From: Lenzites betulinus
Lineage: Eukaryota; Basidiomycota; Agaricomycetes; Polyporales; Polyporaceae
NCBI GenBank assembly: GCA_022264855.1
Contig: JABYQU010000007.1
Span: 124,001-188,000, forward strand
Length of the DNA stretch: 64,000 bases
Direction of reading: 5' to 3'
Part shown: one piece after another, positions 19,928 through 28,894 of the stretch
Position numbering within the stretch: the first letter of the stretch is position 1
Layout: every line of letters begins with the position of its first letter
Translations under genes and position numbers: made by a program
The notes under the pieces: model-generated
What the model saw: the letters and a program-made list of their open reading frames with translations, nothing else
The model's database searches: none
What the model was told of the DNA's origin: nothing

Positions 19928-20935
19928 CTAGGTCGCCGCACGGACGGGGCCGTCGTGGAGCGACCGCCCGTCGCAGAGCATCGCGCTTAGGAGCGTCGGA
20001 TGTTTTCGGATGTATACCAGCCAGGCGTCGGATGACCAACGCCCGAGGGCCTGTATTGTTGCGGGGGGGACGCCGGCGGCCGCCAGCGACGTCGCACCCC
20101 CGGCGCGCATCGAGTGTCCTGCAATATCGCGAGGAAAAATTGAGCGCAATTTTCGCATGAACCATGCCCTGGTCGGCACAGTGCCCGATGCGCGGAGCCA
20201 GAGCTCGGCGCGGAGGGGGAACAGGTGGTCGCGGGCGTTGAGGAAGGACATGAACACTGCATGGGGATCGGGAGCTGTTGCGGCTCGCTGTACACGAACG
20301 TGGTTGCCTTCGAAGAAGGCGTCGGCCTTGTGGGCAGGTAGCAGGAACTCATACGCTGACGCGGAGGTCGCAACGGATGCACGCATTGTCAGTTTCCGGT
20401 AGGACTGCAAGGCAGCATTGTCGGGCCATACGAGTTCGCCCAGCCGCAGCAAGGCGTGGAAGCCGGTGAGGAGGATGGCGGCGAAGAGTACGTCGTCGTA
20501 AGCAGTGGTGAGTGCGCGTAGGGCTAGCGCGAGGTCGTCTGTCGCTAATGCCCGCTTGCGAACAACCGGCTTGCTGCGGAGACGTTTGAAGCCTTTGAGG
20601 GTGCGGGAGACGAGGGTGGACGAGCACGCGGCTCGCACGGCTGGGTAGAACGGTTCCAACTCGCTGCAGATGCCCGAGAGGTACGAGTCCACCGACCGGG
20701 GTTCAATTTGGTGGCACATGAAGGTCGTGTAGAGGCTGAGCGTGTCGGCGGAGGGCTCAACGGGGAAATTGTGGAGGTGGATGAAATTGAGATAGCTGTT
20801 AAGGGCAGACGAGTACGAAAGTTTCGTGCTCGTGTCAAGGGCGTGGCCGAGGGCGATCGCTCGCTCGTGAACGAGACGGTCGAGGGACCACGCGTCGCGT
20901 GCAGGTTGTCGAGGCCTGCGGGCGGGGATGTTCAT
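19928..20935 (-). CDS. Tyrosine recombinase of the Ngaro-like element
   Basis: 335 aa starting at the TGATG overlap. An N-terminal SAM-like core-binding region (TKLSYSSALNSYLNFIH) is followed by the catalytic domain: Arg in HALLRLGELVW, H-x-x-R in HSMRAGGATSLA, LGRWSSDAW, and the nucleophilic Tyr in WLVYIRKHP. These are the R-H-R-W-Y residues of the family. The enzyme is expected to integrate a circular DNA copy. No inactivating change is visible. Confidence 0.92.
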   Translation of the reverse strand: MNIPARRPRQPARDAWSLDRLVHERAIALGHALDTSTKLSYSSALNSYLNFIHLHNFPVEPSADTLSLYTTFMCHQIEPRSVDSYLSGICSELEPFYPAVRAACSSTLVSRTLKGFKRLRSKPVVRKRALATDDLALALRALTTAYDDVLFAAILLTGFHALLRLGELVWPDNAALQSYRKLTMRASVATSASAYEFLLPAHKADAFFEGNHVRVQRAATAPDPHAVFMSFLNARDHLFPLRAELWLRASGTVPTRAWFMRKLRSIFPRDIAGHSMRAGGATSLAAAGVPPATIQALGRWSSDAWLVYIRKHPTLLSAMLCDGRSLHDGPVRAAT

Positions 20936-22830
20936 CAGATACGAGCCCCCAGCACGTCGGGCAGGGGTGTGAGGGGTAGGAGAGTGATGCCGGGGACGAG
21001 AGAGCGGGCGAGCGCGAGTTTCCCCCGGGATAGCGCATCTGCGACGGTGTTGAGCTCGCCGGCGATGTGCTGTACGCGAATATCCATCGGGGCGTCCAGC
21101 ATGACGTTGACGGCACTGGTGAGGATGGCGTTGTAGACAGGGGATGCGCGCAGGGAATTGAATATCGCCACGGTGTTCGAGTTGTCGCAGAGGATTGCGA
21201 GGCGCTTGACGAAACGGCCGGCTGACTGCCACGCGCGGACGTGGTGTAGTACCGCGCACACGGCTAGTGCCTCGAAGAAAAATATGGTGTCAGCTGGGGC
21301 ACGATCGGGCAGGGTGCAGTGGAGGCCCAGGCGTAACCACGGGAAATATATCCCCAGGCCGTAGCCTGAGGCGTCTGTGAGTGCGAACTCGTCGCCCAAA
21401 GCGCGGGGATCCAGGTCGGCGGGGGCCCACGCATTTGCGGTGAGGAAGTGGACACCTGTCGCACTCAGGATGTGGCGCCGCAGCCAGAGGAGGTCGCGTC
21501 CAATCGCCGCGTTGACGTAGATGCCTGCGCGCCGGTTTGACTTTCCGCCCATTTTCTCGTACACGTTGGAGAGCGACGGCTTCAGCAACGGGTAGACATT
21601 GAACGCCCAGTTGGCGTATCCCGCGAAAGCCTGGAAAGCGGCTAAGGACCGCCGCCGATTCCCTGGCGTAAGTTCGCAGAACTCATCGATGGCGAGGAGG
21701 AGGCGCGTGCGGCCTTCCGGAGGCAAGGTCACCGTCATTGCATTGGGGTCCACCTGGAAGCCGATGATTGGGAGCGTGAGGCCATGGAGCTGTTTCTGTG
21801 GTTCATGCGGCACTCCGAGTTCGTCCCATAAACGCAAGAGTCGGGCCTGTGGGGAAGGGAAGTAGCGCTCGTATGGGGCGTACCACTCAACGTCGCCGAG
21901 GCGAGCGAAACCGAAGTCGTCGTCGACGTAATTGTGCTTTTGTATGCCGTGCCGATGCTCTGCGATCCAGCTCACCAAGCAGTCGAAAGCCGACCACACC
22001 TTGAGGGAGCCGCGTCCGCCAAACAGGTTGCAGCGGTCCACATAGCGCGAGCCATCGATGGTGACGACCTGCCGTATCTGCCAGTAGGGGGATACGGGCA
22101 TGCGGCGGTACGCTTGGGAAACATCCGACTTCCAGAGTATCAGTTGAGCGTCTCCGTGCTCGGCTCGGAAACGACGCAGCGAAGCTCCCAGAGCCGGGAT
22201 ACCGTCTAGCACCGCACCCTTGATCGCCTCCGGACGTATCATCGAGTTCAAGGAAAACAGCCCCGCGGACTGATCGTTAACCAGTCGGAACTTGGTGGAA
22301 TGCGGCTTCGGCACAACATGGACCGGCATGCAGTACATCCCTGGAAGGAGGTCGGGTCCGAATGAGGCGGAGTATCGGTCCAAAGTGATCTCCTCGTCGC
22401 GCTGGCTACGTAAGAAGTCCGCGGCTTGGTCGGTCTGCGGTCCAGTGCGGTGTTCGTCCCATGTATCCGGGTAATCCGCGGGTTTGGCTTCGGCATACGG
22501 CCAGAAACCCTCTCGCAGGGAGCGCACCACGGATCGCACGAACGACTGATTCGGGTGGTCTTGTAGTAGCTCTGCGAAACGGTCGACGTTGACCGGTGTG
22601 ACGACCTTGAAGAGTTCCGGGTGTTCGCGCAGAGTTTTGTTGACGACAGGGTCGTCTCGGACGTCTTTCGGTACGTCCGGAACAGGAGCGTGTACGAGCG
22701 AGAGTTCGCTGAAGGCCTTCGCGGGCTGCGCGAGGGCGTCCCAGACGAACGCACGCAAGAAACGCGGCTGGGCGGCGTCTTTCTCAGACGCGCTTCCCTG
22801 CCTTTCGGCATTCGGACTCAACGTGTCCAT
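20935..22830 (-). CDS. Reverse transcriptase-RNase H of the Ngaro-like element
   Basis: 631 aa from an ATG at 22830, overlapping the Gag end by 47 nt. RT motifs run in order: FRLVNDQSAG, LWKSDVSQAYRRMPV (catalytic Asp), NLFGGRGSLKVWSAF, and KHNYVDDDFG (the YxDD box). The RNase H part follows: FALTDASGYGLGIYF (first Asp), EALAVCAVL (Glu), LAILCDNSNTVAIF (Asp), and ELNTVADALSRG (last Asp). The frame stays open upstream of this ATG to 23979, across almost all of Gag. Its TGA overlaps the recombinase ATG (TGATG), suggesting reinitiation. Confidence 0.92.
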   Translation of the reverse strand: MDTLSPNAERQGSASEKDAAQPRFLRAFVWDALAQPAKAFSELSLVHAPVPDVPKDVRDDPVVNKTLREHPELFKVVTPVNVDRFAELLQDHPNQSFVRSVVRSLREGFWPYAEAKPADYPDTWDEHRTGPQTDQAADFLRSQRDEEITLDRYSASFGPDLLPGMYCMPVHVVPKPHSTKFRLVNDQSAGLFSLNSMIRPEAIKGAVLDGIPALGASLRRFRAEHGDAQLILWKSDVSQAYRRMPVSPYWQIRQVVTIDGSRYVDRCNLFGGRGSLKVWSAFDCLVSWIAEHRHGIQKHNYVDDDFGFARLGDVEWYAPYERYFPSPQARLLRLWDELGVPHEPQKQLHGLTLPIIGFQVDPNAMTVTLPPEGRTRLLLAIDEFCELTPGNRRRSLAAFQAFAGYANWAFNVYPLLKPSLSNVYEKMGGKSNRRAGIYVNAAIGRDLLWLRRHILSATGVHFLTANAWAPADLDPRALGDEFALTDASGYGLGIYFPWLRLGLHCTLPDRAPADTIFFFEALAVCAVLHHVRAWQSAGRFVKRLAILCDNSNTVAIFNSLRASPVYNAILTSAVNVMLDAPMDIRVQHIAGELNTVADALSRGKLALARSLVPGITLLPLTPLPDVLGARI

Positions 22831-23989
22831 CTCCGCCGCATCCCGCGCAGGAGTGTCGGAACCGACACTTGCTGGCGAGGTTCGCGCAGGTGCCCGCGTT
22901 GTACTTGCGGCACGCTTCCTTTTGGCGGGACGCGCCAGATCCGCGAGACGCGCTGGGCTTCGAGTGCGAGTGCGCTTCGGCCTGGTAGACATTAGCGCCG
23001 CACGCGTCGATGTATTGGATCTTGAGGTCCGCGAAATCGTTGGCATTGGTGAGTAAGAAGCGGCGCGAGCTCCCTGCGCGCTTCCTGACCGCCCGGTCGA
23101 AGTCGAGTATGCGCCCGTGGACCGGCTCCGCGAGTGCGCCGAATAATCCGATGATATACTCGCCGTACGAGTCCAGCTCCTCGCGACGGTGGGGGAACGC
23201 GAACGTGATCGCGAGGGTAGCGCGCTTCCAGGCATAGACCCACTCGCCGAAGCTGCTAACCTTTTTCGCAACAACGGGCGCCCGGTACGTGAATTCGAGC
23301 CCTCCGACTCGCTCGGAGACTTTCTCCTCTGCTCCCGGCGTGTAGCGGCCGGCGAACACGTGGTCGAGGTCGACTGCGCGGCCGGCGAGCACGTTCGCCC
23401 ATTCGCTTTCCGGGAACTCGGGCGCCGACGCCGAACTGGCGACATGTCGCTTCGCCTGCGTGAGGTCCTCCCCGTATAGCCTGATGAGCTCGAGCGTCCG
23501 CGCGACGTCCGGGTGTAGCTGCGTTCCAAGGAGAAATTCTGTTGCCGCCCACGCGTAATGCGCCGGGTTGGGGCGGCTCCTCTTGTGCGATGATTCGCCC
23601 ACATCTGAGCCTGAGTCGGCAGACCGGCTCCGGACAGATGACTGAGTAGGCTCGGGCGAGTCCGTGCCTCGTCGCTCTCGTCCCGGTCTCTCGGTCTCCT
23701 CGCGGGGTTCCTCGTCGCCTCCTCCCGTTCCTCCGGTGCCCGGTAATCTCCGGTTGTCGACTTCGTCAAGCATGGCCAGGTACGACCGGATGGTTGATAC
23801 GTCACCGGCTGTGTCGGGACGGAGACTCTCGGCGCTGACGAGCTCAGTCGAGATAACAAGGATCGCTCGGGCCTTGCTGATGGTTCCTCCCCGGTAGTCC
23901 TCGACGGCCTGAGTGCATACATCGAGGATCCCTTGAGTACCGAGGCCTCCTGCGGCTGGTTCGCCGGTGGTGGTCGCATTTTCAGTCAT
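22784..23989 (-). CDS. Gag-like protein of the Ngaro-like element
   Basis: 401 codons from an ATG at 23989. The N-terminal half is acidic and Arg/Ser-rich; the central part holds aromatic/alpha-helical segments such as HYAWAATEFLLGTQLHP. The C-terminus carries clustered Cys/His: CRKYNAGTC...CRFRHSC, a CCCH-type finger, then CGGDGHVESEC. This resembles the zinc-finger nucleocapsid region of retroelement Gag proteins. It ends 47 nt inside the RT ORF, in a different frame. No stops or frameshifts are seen. Confidence 0.8.
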   Translation of the reverse strand: MTENATTTGEPAAGGLGTQGILDVCTQAVEDYRGGTISKARAILVISTELVSAESLRPDTAGDVSTIRSYLAMLDEVDNRRLPGTGGTGGGDEEPREETERPGRERRGTDSPEPTQSSVRSRSADSGSDVGESSHKRSRPNPAHYAWAATEFLLGTQLHPDVARTLELIRLYGEDLTQAKRHVASSASAPEFPESEWANVLAGRAVDLDHVFAGRYTPGAEEKVSERVGGLEFTYRAPVVAKKVSSFGEWVYAWKRATLAITFAFPHRREELDSYGEYIIGLFGALAEPVHGRILDFDRAVRKRAGSSRRFLLTNANDFADLKIQYIDACGANVYQAEAHSHSKPSASRGSGASRQKEACRKYNAGTCANLASKCRFRHSCAGCGGDGHVESECRKAGKRV

Positions 23990-24038
23990 ATAGGGGTAGC
24001 ACAAACTGAACGGTAGATGGGAGAGAAACGACTGTGTA

Positions 24039-24373
24039 TAACCGAAAAAAGCCTCGCTGGCAGCGACGAGGAGAAAAGGGCTGCCGTAAGTAACCGGGAC
24101 TACCGCGCGAGGAACGAATGAACTCTCACCTGGCAGCGACGAGGAGAAAAGGGTGAGGTCTTTTCTCGGCTGGCCAGGCGAGGGTCCTCTGCGCGGCGCA
24201 AAATGCCGGGACGGCGCCCGGAAAGGAAACCGGGCGCGGCTCGCTGCCGGGGGCGCGAGACGGCGGAGGTAGTCAGGCCGGCGCTGAATGGGATTCAGGC
24301 GCGGTTCGCTGCCGAGTGCGGCGCGAGACGTTTGCCTCTCCGATTCGACTTGTGTAAACTAACTTTAAACTCG
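24039..24373 (-). repeat. Split direct repeat A1 (5' end of the element)
   Basis: 335 bp, repeated at 19321-19655 with two visible substitutions (T/C in the GGACGGYGCC block and near the end). It contains the presumed promoter and leader of the element. Confidence 0.92.
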
Positions 24374-24442
24374 ATTATTCTCACTCTCGTCATTAGCAAC
24401 CCGAACGGTAAATAAGTGTTGTGACTCCCACTGTCTTTAGTC

Positions 24443-24859
24443 GACCTTGTGAATTTCCCCCTGGTGTGCCCATCATCGCTGCGCATACTGTCCATTCGCG
24501 GGATGCTGCTCGATGTCACCGTCTTCACCTCGGATTCTCGGGATGCGCTCATCACATCGCTTCAACGATCCCTGGCCAACCATCGCCCTGTGGAGACCGG
24601 CGGAGATACTCCCACGCGGACCCAGGTGTTTCATGTTATACCCAGCTAGCAAGAGGAAGAATGCGCCCTTAATGCGCTCTGCGGGCTCGAGCCTCTGTCT
24701 GCCTCTGTGCGACAGTGCGAACGGCTGGCACAGCTCAAATTGCGCATAGACGACCCACCGCTGTATCGGAGGGACTGGTGGGTTGACAATATTCTGGAGC
24801 GGCTTCCCGGTGTGCGCGATGTGCTCGACGTGTCGTTCGGGGGGCGGTTCCCCGCGTGA
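24443..24859 (+). pseudogene. F-box/LRR-like gene remnant
   Basis: A plus-strand frame reads VDLVNFPLVCPSSLRILSI and continues with leucine-patterned sequence, hits TAG at 24647, then continues in the same frame with ERLAQLKLRIDDPPLYRRDW and ERLPGVRDVLDVSF to a TGA at 24857. This resembles the C-terminal leucine-rich part of agaricomycete F-box proteins. The in-frame stop, absence of a start or F-box, and position just beside the retroelement suggest a truncated, dead copy. The upstream plus-strand frame at 18840-19140, on the other side of the element, is not recognisably related. Confidence 0.4.
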
Positions 24860-25052
24860 GGTAGATGGCGGGCGGGATCTGATAGATGAGCAAGGCAGGT
24901 GCCAGTCATACGTACGGCATCTTTCGGAGATCATCCCTAACCATGATAATTGGCAGAGAATGTTTGTAGGAACAATACTCATTGACGGGTTCCTGCGCCG
25001 ATTACTCTACATCAGTCAAGTGCGCGCTCGTACGGAGTCAACACGGCTAAGT

Positions 25053-26729
25053 TCAGTCTACCACCGGCCCCATGTTCATACTCATCGTCTTCCATTCTTG
25101 CGTAGTCCCAAGCGCAATCTTGAAGAATACCGGAAGGCGGTGATACTTGCGAGGAGCATGCTGCTGCAACAAGACTGCTCTGGAGTATTTGTCCCATCCA
25201 CTCGAGTCGTTTCTCTCGCTTCCTACTCCAAGCACGGCGGCATACAGTACCGGCTCCTGGGTACTATGCGGATCTTCAGAGCTCTCGCATGGATGAACAT
25301 CCCAAACAGTCCCATCTAGTGCTTCGATGGTGTCCCCCGGCAGATCAAAGGGTGCAAGGGGTCGGGATCCCACGGACGGGCGAGCAGACCTCCGAACGCG
25401 CGCAGCTTTCTCCGTGAAGAAGAAGTACCCATCATCGTCCATGTGCCCGTATGGTGCCTGCTGAGACGAGAAGCGCATCCGGATGTCGAGGTGCGTTTTG
25501 TCAGCATCATGCGAGATGTCCCGCCGCGCGGTAGTGAACCGCGGCGGTGCGGCGACGGACGTCTCAGGGAGCTCCGGGAACGACGAGAGACGTCGGTCCG
25601 GGGGCTCGTTCCACCCTGCGATGAGCCACTCTGCCTGACCGCCCTGTCGCAAGTACGCCTGCGCGAGCGCGATGGTTGCGGCGATGCGGTCGCCCGAGCG
25701 GTACAGGCGAGGGTCGAGCGAGATGCCGAAGAGACCCATGATGCTCAGGATCATGTCAACGGGCCGTTTCGACGTCCGCAGGAACGAGGACTGCCAGAGG
25801 GCCTGCCGCGACCAGTTATTGCCTGACCAGATGGTGTCTGCGGCGTCGGCGAGAGCGAGAAGCTCTCTTCGTCGAGTGTCGAGCGGCCCGAAGATTCGCG
25901 GGATTATGGGTGTTGTGGAGCCGGTGGGGTGGAACCTCAGGTAAGAGTTGGTGGAAGGGATGCGGATGGTTCTCAGCAGCGTCTGGAGGTCCGCGGTCGC
26001 TGAGATATTGCGGATAACATAGTGGAGGCTCATGCGGCCATATGGGTGAGTCTCGTCGGTGACCAACACCGCCAAAGTGCTTTCCGCCGGGATATTGATG
26101 CCTACGATGGAGAAGAGCACCTGGGTAACAGGCGGCACGACTGCTTCCTGCAGCGTCCAAGCCCGGAGAACCCACTCGGTCTCCTCGTCAAGACCTACGA
26201 GTCGCCCTACGCCCCCGGGGAGTATCAAGCATGAGCCTGACTGTTTGTAGATGTCGAACATCTTCTGAATCTGCCACGCCTTGTCGTCACGATTGGTCTG
26301 CATGATACACAGGCGATCGAGCCATAGATAGCGAAGTCTTCCACCGCAGGTAGCCGTAGCTGCATGGTAGAGTACCTCTACGCTGATCGGGTCACCATCC
26401 TTCGCGCCCTCAACAACAATCGAGCTTCCTGGAGTGGCATCGGCAGGATGACGCTCGGGGTTTCCTCGCCAGATGTACGAGATGGCGCAGTAGTCGATAC
26501 GGGAGGTCCCAAACGAGTCGAATTCATGAATTCGGAGGACCGGTCGAACCCGGTCGCAGAGCGATGCGCAGTCAAGTAGTCGAAACCGTCCAAGAGTAGC
26601 GATCGACGTGAGATCGATCTCGTACCGTCCGCTACCTCCTATAGGTAGTTGTAGTATGATAGTGGATCCGTCGTCGGCCTTCCTAGGTACGATTGCAGTT
26701 CCTACATGTCGTTCGGCTGTATTTGGCAT
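25053..26729 (-). CDS. HET-domain protein, second locus
   Basis: Single-exon protein of 558 aa from the ATG at 26729 (MPNTAERHVG). HET motifs: DYCAISYIWRGNPE, LRYLWLDRLCIMQ with SGSCLIL after it, and WVLRAWTLQEAV. A further segment RPVDMILSIMGLFGISLDP matches the conserved SIMGLFG region after the HET core. An ATG at 26819 in frame would add MAAIRAALLTVLFAL, a signal-peptide-like stretch; the shorter form is preferred because HET proteins act in the cytosol. Only weak similarity to the HET gene at 9199-11382 is visible, so they are separate lineages. Allorecognition is an inference from the family. Confidence 0.82.
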   Translation of the reverse strand: MPNTAERHVGTAIVPRKADDGSTIILQLPIGGSGRYEIDLTSIATLGRFRLLDCASLCDRVRPVLRIHEFDSFGTSRIDYCAISYIWRGNPERHPADATPGSSIVVEGAKDGDPISVEVLYHAATATCGGRLRYLWLDRLCIMQTNRDDKAWQIQKMFDIYKQSGSCLILPGGVGRLVGLDEETEWVLRAWTLQEAVVPPVTQVLFSIVGINIPAESTLAVLVTDETHPYGRMSLHYVIRNISATADLQTLLRTIRIPSTNSYLRFHPTGSTTPIIPRIFGPLDTRRRELLALADAADTIWSGNNWSRQALWQSSFLRTSKRPVDMILSIMGLFGISLDPRLYRSGDRIAATIALAQAYLRQGGQAEWLIAGWNEPPDRRLSSFPELPETSVAAPPRFTTARRDISHDADKTHLDIRMRFSSQQAPYGHMDDDGYFFFTEKAARVRRSARPSVGSRPLAPFDLPGDTIEALDGTVWDVHPCESSEDPHSTQEPVLYAAVLGVGSERNDSSGWDKYSRAVLLQQHAPRKYHRLPVFFKIALGTTQEWKTMSMNMGPVVD

Positions 26730-26992
26730 CACAATGAGGTGGGCTGGACGGTGGTGAGAGCAGACGTGGTCGGTCAGGGCGAACAGAACTGTGAGGAGGG
26801 CAGCGCGTATCGCTGCCATTCCTGTGCGATTAGGTTTAGCATAGACGCGTTCTGCTGGAGAGAATTCCTCCACTATACAGGTAATCACAGTCAAATATCC
26901 TCTAAGTTATCTGCAATCTTGGTACAAAGAATTCAGCATGGTATACAACACAGATTCCTTACAATACAACAGGAAGACTTTTACGTTCGCTT

Positions 26993-27924
26993 TTACACAG
27001 CACCAGCAACCTTCACGTACACCGCAGCCGTGGCAATGCCGAACGCGAAAGCAACCGCCCATTCCTCCACACGCCTTCTCCCAAACGCACCCGTCTTGAG
27101 AAGTACGGCAGCGTTCGCGCCCGCGGAACCATTCACAGCCTTCATGCCGTTCCCCCCAGGCTCGCCGCTCTCGGACGTATCAGCGCGCCTCATCACTTCA
27201 CGAACCTCGGGCTTGCGCTCTGCCTTCGGGGCGTCGGCCAGGCCAACCAGGCCATCGATGCTGCGCATGTTTTTCTCCTCCCAGTAGGCCTTGAGGCCCT
27301 TTTCTCCGTGCGCGTTGGAGTCGGCCCGGTCGGCATCCTCGCGCTTTGCAAAGAAGTCGAGCAGGACCTGCCGATGGCCCTTGAACTCGTAGTATGGAAC
27401 GGCATATCCGCACGACTTGTAAGGGGTCAGCATTGCTGCGTTCATGAGATAGACATAACGTTGGGACACTCACTGAGCCGACCTTGTGAACGTCAATAAC
27501 GATGGCCGCGCGCGAACCTGGACGACGAGTCTCGGGCGTGATGAGAGCATCGTACTCTGGGGACCCGAACTCGTGGTAGGTTCCTGTCGAGCAACCTGTA
27601 AGCGCATCTATTCTAATATACAGAACCGTTCGTCGCACCTGTGCCGAAGAGACGGACGATCCGAGGCGGGCCCTCGAACGCGTTGAACATCAGTGTGACA
27701 CGCCCATTCTCGCGCAAGTGGGAGATAGTCTCGACGCCGCTGCCGGAGAGGTCTTGGTACCAGACGCGGGTGGGGGAAACGATGTGGAAAGAGTCGCGCA
27801 CACCCTTGGGCGAAACGTTGACATGTCCCTCGGGATTCAAGGGCGCTGTCGCGACCCAGAAGACCTCTTGCTTGAGCAGCCACGGAGTGAGCTCTGGAGG
27901 GATCGAGTCATAGAACTTGCCCAT
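26993..27924 (-). CDS. PPOX-type FMN-binding split-barrel protein with C-terminal membrane tail (paralog 1)
   Basis: Three exons (27924-27639, 27583-27474, 27415-26993) join to 272 aa. The N-terminal ~130 residues match the pyridoxamine 5'-phosphate oxidase-like split barrel: FWVATAPLNPEGHVNVSPKG, WYQDLSGSGVETISHLRENG, RLFGTG. This fold binds FMN; the substrate is unknown. An upstream acceptor 12 nt earlier would insert four residues (CSTG). The tail ends with a hydrophobic segment (AVAFAFGIATAAVYVKVAGAV), suggesting a tail-anchored protein. Divergent from the ISA1-like gene, it has a plus-strand paralog at 30184. Confidence 0.82.
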
Positions 27925-28894
27925 CTTCAGGTGTTTGTTTGTGGCGGTCGTGGACTGGTCTAAATCCTCGCGGTGAGTTTTATGGGGATAGGGGTAGACG
28001 GCGAAGTCGTGGTTATCGGCCGATGACTATGCAGGCTATGCGAGTGACGTCGGTTCGGGCAGCGCGTGGTGATGAAAGACGCAATTGACGACTGTTCGAG
28101 TCAGCTGGACACCCGTTCGACGGTGGGAGCAAAGCGTGGTGCATGTGAGGTCGAGGGCCTAATACATGAGTCATAGAAGGAACACAAATCAGACTTCAAG
28201 GTAACAACTTGCCTTGTCTGCTTACCTGAGTTCTCCCTGGAACATTCAGTAACTCACTAAGCTCATGAACACGCGAGGTGAATGCGGCGTTAGTACGATG
28301 TATCAGCCCTGTAAGGATTCAGGTGAAAGGCGGAAGTGGGCCTCAGTGAGCCCGTGGGGCCTGGAATGTACAATGCTCCAAGTCACTATCGTTGGCCGTA
28401 GTGTACGAGCAGCGCAGAGCTCTTAACATCAGGCAAAGCGGCAGTACGAGGCCTCTGAAGATTTTACCAAGCTTGCGAGCTAGAGAACCATCCCGGACCA
28501 TGTCGACGACCAGTTGGATGAGCCGTCGAGATCATGATAGTCATAAAGAGAGCAGTGAATCTTGCTATACACCGCTAGAAGTGGTAGCTGTATTCGGACG
28601 TACATTGGTCTATCTACAGAAACTATTTATGTAAGTATTAAATAAGCTTTCCCCAACCTGCCAACGCCCGGCCCAGACCACCGGCCAGACCAAATCGATA
28701 ACCCAAACACAACGGATCCTATTGGCTGAGGTAGCCTACCCCACACTTATGTAATTGGTTATGAGCTGATTCTATTACAAACCCATTTCGGGATATCTCG
28801 CGACGCTCTTCCAGTCCTCCTCGCCGACGACCACGACGACCTCGGTGCCCGCCACATCCCCTACACCAACGAGCTCAACTACGAGCACAGCATC
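27925..28894. other. Divergent intergenic region between PPOX paralog 1 and the ISA1-like gene
   Basis: 970 bp probably holding both promoters. Short frames only; an 80-codon one at 28392-28634 shows no family signature. No repeat is recognised. Confidence 0.45.

Larger units (their letters stand above)
19141..24373 (-). mobile_element. Ngaro-like tyrosine-recombinase retrotransposon (DIRS order), apparently complete
   Basis: Read right to left: repeat A1 (24373-24039), Gag, RT-RNase H, tyrosine recombinase, repeat B1 (19801-19658), repeat A2 (19655-19321), repeat B2 (19284-19141). The A1-ORFs-B1-A2-B2 order is the split-direct-repeat architecture of Ngaro and PAT-like elements. Such elements replicate by reverse transcription and integrate with a tyrosine recombinase, without target-site duplication. 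No methyltransferase domain is seen, which fits Ngaro rather than DIRS proper. All three ORFs are open and A1/A2 differ at only about two of 335 positions, so the insertion looks recent and may be autonomous. Junction motifs share CTCGA-like sequence at both ends and between A2 and B1. Confidence 0.9.
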
